A stretch of 8,497 nt of DNA from contig JBILVS010000117.1 in assembly GCA_044370335.1 (NCBI GenBank), positions 1-8,497 on the forward strand. Reading direction: 5' to 3'. This document shows positions 5,868 through 8,497 of this stretch, piece after piece; the stretch's first letter is position 1, and every line of letters starts with the position of its first letter. The translations under genes were made by a program, and so were the position numbers. Source of the stretch: REEB509 sp044370335. GTDB taxonomy: Bacteria; Pseudomonadota; Alphaproteobacteria; Caulobacterales; Aquidulcibacteraceae. The notes beneath the pieces are model-generated. The model ran no database searches. It worked only from the letters and a program-made list of their open reading frames with translations, and had not been told where the DNA came from.

Positions 5868-6698
5868 TCACGGCGTGTCGGGAGCCGTCGCCGCGCGGGA
5901 AGCCGCCGCTTCGGTCCCTTCTCGGGCCGCCTCCGCCTGAAACGCGCGATACCGTTGGGTCGCCGCGTCATAGGCGTCCCAGAGGGCCCCGGCCTGCAAC
6001 GCATTGGCGTTCGCCGCCGTCAAAGCCGCCCGTCTTGCGTCTTCGCTTTGGCTCATGTCGTTGAAGACCGTGTCAAGACACCGGCGATAGCGGCCGCTGT
6101 CGGAGTCAAACCGCTCCACCGCCGAGGCGAAGGAAGCAAGCTGAGCCTCCGTCGGCGCAGCGGCGACGGAGGGCGCGGAGGGTGCAGCCGGCGCAGCGCA
6201 ATGGCTGTGCCCCACTGGCCCGCCATCCAGAGAAGACGGCCGCGACGGCGTTGCCGCGGCCAGAGCCGGGGCTGCAGGCGCAGGATGCACCACGGGAGCA
6301 GTGAGCGCGGGACGGGGCCGGAGCGCCGCAGCAGCCGGCGCAGATGCGGGACGCGTGGCCGGCGGGGCCGTGGCCGTCCGCGCCGGCGTCTGCGTCGAAG
6401 CGGGCGTCGAAGCAGGAGCCCGGGGCGGATCAGCCGGGCGCACCGCTGTCGGCGACGCCGCCGTGGTAGCGGCAAGGACGGTTTCTGACCCGTTCGCCGC
6501 CGCCTCTCCCGCAAAAATCGTCCGATTGCGCACAAGGCCCGTCGCCATAACGGGCTCAGGCGCGGTCGGTTCAGTCATCAAAGGCTGCGCCAGCATCAAC
6601 CATAACGCCGCCGCCGCCGCCGAAGCGGCCCCTCCGATCAGCAATCCCGCCCAGACGCGCCGCATCGAAAGGCTCCATAAACGTCCATCGCCCTTCAT
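5868..6698 (-). CDS. Membrane-anchored protein with Pro/Ala/Thr-rich stalk and cysteine-pair domain
   Basis: A 276-residue protein with no named family that I recognise. One membrane segment at about 15-37 follows Arg13-Arg14, implying the rest lies in the periplasm. Residues 42-182 are a low-complexity Ala/Pro/Thr linker, likely disordered and long enough to reach into the cell wall. From Cys167 a small helical domain begins: CAAPAAPSAP (167-176), AQL (185-187), YRRCLD (204-209), then NANALQAGALWDAYDAATQRY (230-250, an extended helix). Cys167 and Cys207 match Cys28 and Cys69 of the next gene downstream, suggesting a conserved disulfide. Two starts are possible. ATG 6698 gives the full frame with only a weak GAG upstream; ATG 6665 (residue 12) has GGAG 7 nt upstream and still keeps the membrane segment. 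The longer form is listed, but the shorter may be right. It is divergent from motA and could share a control region with it. Confidence 0.8.
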   Translation of the reverse strand: MKGDGRLWSLSMRRVWAGLLIGGAASAAAAALWLMLAQPLMTEPTAPEPVMATGLVRNRTIFAGEAAANGSETVLAATTAASPTAVRPADPPRAPASTPASTQTPARTATAPPATRPASAPAAAALRPRPALTAPVVHPAPAAPALAAATPSRPSSLDGGPVGHSHCAAPAAPSAPSVAAAPTEAQLASFASAVERFDSDSGRYRRCLDTVFNDMSQSEDARRAALTAANANALQAGALWDAYDAATQRYRAFQAEAAREGTEAAASRAATAPDTP

Positions 6699-6778
6699 CG
6701 GGCTCTACCACCCAGCAAATCTCTGGCCAATTCGCTTTCCTTTAACCTGTGGCGGCGGTTGCAGCTTCCATTCCCAAT

Positions 6779-6820
6779 CGCGGTCTTGAGAACCGCGCGT
6801 TAAGCGCAGTTGGGTTAAGC
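6779..6820 (+). promoter_or_regulatory. Candidate control elements upstream of motA
   Basis: The 159-bp gap between the divergent anchored-protein gene and motA holds an inverted repeat CGCGGT-N7-ACCGCG (6779-6784 and 6792-6797). Just after it come two copies of GTTAAGC (6799-6805 and 6814-6820), 15 bp apart start to start. No convincing -35/-10 pair is visible. These are candidate operator sites only; the binding protein is unknown. Confidence 0.35.
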
Positions 6821-6857
6821 CCGAGGTCCAACACACACAGAATGTGGACGACCAATA

Positions 6858-7718
6858 ATGTTTTTGGGCCTGGGGCTTCTCGTCGTGTTCGGCATGGTGT
6901 TCGGCGGCTTCACGCTGTCCGGCGGCCATTTCGACGTTATTCTGAAGGCCTTGCCCTTTGAACTGATGATGATCGGCGGCGCCGCCGTTGGTGCTCTGAT
7001 CGTCTCCAACGACGGCCCGACCCTGAAAGCCCTGTTGGGCGGCTTCGGCAAAGTGGCTTCCGGCTCAAAGTGGAAGCGTCAGGATTACCAGGATCTGTTG
7101 TCGCTTCTGTTCCAGCTCACCAAGCTGATGAAGACCAAAGGCGTGATCGCCATCGAAGCGCACATCGAAAAGCCAGACGAATCCCGCCTGTTTCAAAAGT
7201 ACCCGAGGATCCTGAAAGACCACTTCGCCACCGACTTCATCTGCGACACCCTCCGCATGATGACCATGAACCTCGATGACCCCCATCAGGTCGAGGACGC
7301 CATGGATAAGCAGATCGAAAAGCATCATCACGAAGCTTTGAAGCCGGCGCATGCGCTCCGAAACACGGCCGACGGCCTTCCGGCGCTGGGGATCGTCGCC
7401 GCCGTTTTGGGCATCATCAAAACCATGGGCGCGATCAACGAACCTCCCGAAGTGCTCGGCTTGATGATCGGTAAGGCTCTCGTGGGTACGTTCCTCGGTG
7501 TGTTCTTGGCTTACGGCATTGTCGGCCCGATGGCCGCCCGCCTCAACGGTGTTGTTGAAGAGGAGGGTCAATTCTACAAAATTATCAAAGACGTCCTTGT
7601 CGCCCATCTGCACGGCAACGCGGCGCAGGTGTCGGTGGAGATCGGCCGGGGACAGGTGCCGTCATCGATGCAACCCAGCTTTGCACAACTGGAAGAGGCG
7701 CTGAACGCGGCGGACTAA
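6858..7718 (+). CDS. motA: Flagellar motor stator protein MotA
   Basis: The 286-residue MotA subunit forms, with MotB, the ion-driven stator that turns the flagellar rotor. Four membrane segments are visible at about 3-22, 33-50, 173-191 and 203-225. The large cytoplasmic loop (52-170) carries the rotor-facing charges: Lys92 and Glu100 align by eye with E. coli Arg90 and Glu98, followed by IEKPDESRLFQKYPRIL (103-119). The channel motif ADGLPALGIVAAVLGIIKTM (171-190) includes Pro175 (E. coli Pro173), and Pro224 corresponds to Pro222. Length and ends are typical (MFLGLGLLVVFGMVFGG at the start, PSFAQLEEAL at the end). The ribosome binding site is weak. No motB follows; the next genes are a small lipoprotein and mnmC. 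A separately encoded motB is known in Caulobacter. Whether H+ or Na+ is used cannot be told without the MotB partner. Confidence 0.97.
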   Translation: MFLGLGLLVVFGMVFGGFTLSGGHFDVILKALPFELMMIGGAAVGALIVSNDGPTLKALLGGFGKVASGSKWKRQDYQDLLSLLFQLTKLMKTKGVIAIEAHIEKPDESRLFQKYPRILKDHFATDFICDTLRMMTMNLDDPHQVEDAMDKQIEKHHHEALKPAHALRNTADGLPALGIVAAVLGIIKTMGAINEPPEVLGLMIGKALVGTFLGVFLAYGIVGPMAARLNGVVEEEGQFYKIIKDVLVAHLHGNAAQVSVEIGRGQVPSSMQPSFAQLEEALNAAD

Positions 7719-7730
7719 AAAGGCATTGTG

Positions 7731-7752
7731 AAGCCGATTGAAGCTGGCTTTT
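7731..7752 (+). terminator. Weak candidate terminator after motA
   Basis: AAGCC (7731-7735) can pair with GGCTT (7746-7750) across a 10-nt loop, followed by TT. It begins 12 bp after the motA stop. The stem is short and the U-run minimal, so activity is doubtful. Confidence 0.3.
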
Positions 7753-7857
7753 GTCCATAAAATCTTCGTAGTCTTGTACGTCTGAGGCTCGCGCTATGCA
7801 AAAATGCATGTACCAGGACGGCTTTCAAGGCTTGCGCGCATGGTTATTCCTTGTCTA

Positions 7858-7886
7858 AACACCCTCAAGCGTTGAGTGTTCAACGC
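7858..7886 (+). promoter_or_regulatory. Overlapping alternative hairpins in the leader of the Ala-rich lipoprotein gene
   Basis: The perfect inverted repeat GCGTTGA-GTGT-TCAACGC (7869-7886) ends 20 nt before the ATG at 7907. It overlaps a second one, CTCAA-GCG-TTGAG (7864-7876), which can extend through AACA (7858-7861) pairing with TGTT (7877-7880) around a CC bulge. The two folds share the TTGA arm and cannot form together. It could be a 5' UTR switch, an RNA-stabilising stem, or, as DNA, TCAA/TTGA/TCAA half-sites for a dimeric regulator. The first explanation needs a transcription start upstream of 7858, which I cannot place. Confidence 0.5.
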
Positions 7887-7892
7887 GGGACC

Positions 7893-7897
7893 AGGGG
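7893..7897 (+). promoter_or_regulatory. Ribosome binding site of the Ala-rich lipoprotein
   Basis: AGGGG lies 9 nt before the ATG at 7907 and 6 nt after the perfect hairpin, so folding of that hairpin could affect its access. Confidence 0.6.
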
Positions 7898-7906
7898 TAT
7901 TGACCA

Positions 7907-8212
7907 ATGACCAAGATGAAACTCGCTCTGGCCGCCGGCATCGCCGCGGCGTTCGCCTTCACCGCCGCTGCCTGCACCACCGAAACGGCTGCTCCGGAAG
8001 CGGAAGCGGCTTCGGAAGAAGCTGGCGAAGCCGTTGAAGCCGCTGGCGCTGCTGTTGAAGCCGCTGCCGATGCGACCGCTGACGCTGCCGCCGCCACGGG
8101 CGACGCCGCTGCCGCCGTTGCCGGCGCTGCGACCGACGCCGCTGCCGCCGCCGCTGGCGCTGCCGCTCCGGCCGCGACCCCGGCTCCGGCTCCGGCCCCG
8201 GCCACCAAGTAA
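7907..8212 (+). CDS. Small Ala-rich acidic lipoprotein, possible Lpp-like envelope protein
   Basis: A 101-residue protein with a lipoprotein-type signal: Lys3 and Lys5, a hydrophobic core (AAGIAAAFAFTAAAC) and Cys23 as the likely lipidated residue. The mature 79 residues are about 53% Ala. The stretch from about 30 to 87 carries eight Glu early and four Asp later in a pattern that should form a long amphipathic or coiled-coil helix. A PATPAPAPAPATK-type tail ends the protein. The only basic residue in the mature chain is the terminal Lys101, recalling Braun's lipoprotein, whose C-terminal Lys is joined to peptidoglycan; that parallel is my inference. Codon use differs from the neighbours: Glu is always GAA, Val always GTT, and Ala is often GCT, which suggests high expression. 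It has its own leader and a strong terminator at 8243-8270, so it is probably monocistronic. Low complexity makes homology unreliable. Confidence 0.85.
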   Translation: MTKMKLALAAGIAAAFAFTAAACTTETAAPEAEAASEEAGEAVEAAGAAVEAAADATADAAAATGDAAAAVAGAATDAAAAAAGAAAPAATPAPAPAPATK

Positions 8213-8242
8213 TTTTGAGCCCCTGACGGGGTTCGAAATCGC

Positions 8243-8270
8243 ACGGGCCGCCCTTTACGGGGCGGCCCGT
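8243..8270 (+). terminator. Strong hairpin terminator after the lipoprotein gene
   Basis: An 11-bp perfect stem, ACGGGCCGCCC (8243-8253) with GGGCGGCCCGT (8260-8270), encloses the loop TTTACG. It is followed by a broken T-tract, CTTGCGTTTG. A smaller hairpin (CCCC-TGAC-GGGG, 8220-8231) precedes it. It sits 30 bp after the lipoprotein stop and only 20 bp before the mnmC start. Confidence 0.85.
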
Positions 8271-8290
8271 CTTGCGTTTGTGGGTCCGCC

Positions 8291-8497
8291 ATGCCCGATC
8301 CCGACCCACGCATGCCCCCTGAAGCCGCCGTCGCCTGGGGCGAGGACGGGGTCCTGCGCTCCACCGCCTTCGGCGACGTCTATGCCTCCCGTGATGGGGC
8401 CCTCGAGGAAACGCGGCGCGTGTTTCTGGCCGCTTGTGGGTTGCCGCAACGCTGGAGTCTTCGCCGTGACTTCACGATTGGCGAGCTTGGGTTCGGC
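8291..8497 (+). CDS. mnmC: MnmC/MnmD tRNA wobble-uridine methyltransferase, 5' part
   Basis: The first 69 codons of a gene cut by the window end. FGDVYASRDGALEETRRVFL (27-46) matches the MnmC N-terminal methyltransferase signature, where E. coli MnmC has [20 protein letters not shown]. The window ends in FTIGELGFG, the start of the SAM-binding glycine motif. The enzyme makes the last methylation of mnm5(s2)U at position 34 of tRNAs reading split codon boxes; in the bifunctional MnmC a C-terminal FAD domain also removes the carboxymethyl group. Which form this is cannot be told from the fragment. The start at 8291 has a poor ribosome binding site, and an in-frame ATG at 8312 is an alternative that still leaves the conserved motif intact. 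It begins 20 bp beyond a strong terminator. Confidence 0.9.
   Translation, partial: MPDPDPRMPPEAAVAWGEDGVLRSTAFGDVYASRDGALEETRRVFLAACGLPQRWSLRRDFTIGELGFG

Noticed and set aside
5853..6488. 211-codon plus-strand frame opposite the stalked protein
   Set aside because: Almost entirely Arg/Gly/Ser from reading the Ala/Pro-rich linker backwards; the minus-strand frame has a membrane segment and a domain shared with its neighbour.
6750..6763. Sigma54-like element TGGC...TTGCA before motA
   Set aside because: GG and GC are separated by 8 bases, not the required 10, so the holoenzyme would not fit.
6742..6818. CtrA-type TTAA boxes before motA
   Set aside because: The TTAA copies are 11 or more bases apart rather than the 7-base spacing of the full CtrA site; only half-sites remain, and these are common by chance.
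7796..7809. ATGCA-AAA-ATGCAT repeat between motA and the lipoprotein gene
   Set aside because: Short and AT-rich, with TGCA self-complementary by chance; no spacing to a promoter or gene gives it meaning.
8231..8240. GTTCGAAATC resembling a tRNA T-loop
   Set aside because: The flanks do not form the 5-bp T stem and no D, anticodon or acceptor arms surround it; it is the spacer between two hairpins.
7855..8364. 169-codon minus-strand frame opposite the Ala-rich lipoprotein
   Set aside because: Its Ala/Ser-rich content is the reverse reading of Ala codons. The plus-strand frame has a lipoprotein signal, ribosome binding site and terminator.

Overview
The window looks like ordinary chromosome from a high-GC alphaproteobacterium, most likely in or near the Caulobacterales/Hyphomonadaceae. 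The evidence is a GapR (DUF2312) nucleoid protein, an L36 of the single-cysteine type, a motA with no motB beside it, and strong GC bias at third codon positions. I see no transposase, integrase, phage gene, CRISPR array, rRNA or tRNA. The lineage is an inference from gene content.

Layout. (1) Positions 281-2396, minus strand: a probable operon rpmJ - TPR lipoprotein - membrane-anchored alpha/beta hydrolase - gapR. A good sigma70-type promoter (TTGACA-N17-CTATCA) lies upstream of rpmJ, and the TPR and hydrolase genes share an ATGA overlap. Positions 1-280, beyond gapR, hold no gene I can call with confidence. (2) 2508-4037, plus strand: a GTG-started MltB-type lytic transglycosylase with two C-terminal peptidoglycan-binding repeats. 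(3) 4039-6698, minus strand: a membrane-anchored protein with a Pro/Ala-rich stalk, a small secreted protein, and an MFS exporter. The first two appear to be paralogs sharing an undescribed cysteine-pair domain. The exporter's end meets the end of the transglycosylase gene with one base between them. (4) 6858-7718, plus strand: motA, the flagellar stator proton/ion-channel subunit. (5) 7907-8212, plus strand: a very Ala-rich small lipoprotein, probably highly expressed, with overlapping alternative hairpins in its leader and a strong terminator. (6) 8291 to the window end: the 5' part of mnmC/mnmD, a tRNA wobble-uridine methyltransferase.

Working together: much of the window concerns the cell envelope (transglycosylase, two or three lipoproteins or anchored proteins, exporter, stator), alongside translation and nucleoid housekeeping (L36, MnmC, GapR). 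No dedicated defence, secretion or biosynthetic system is visible. The most novel material is the paralogous cysteine-pair domain in the 5350-5766 and 5868-6698 genes, and the small Ala-rich lipoprotein with its structured leader.
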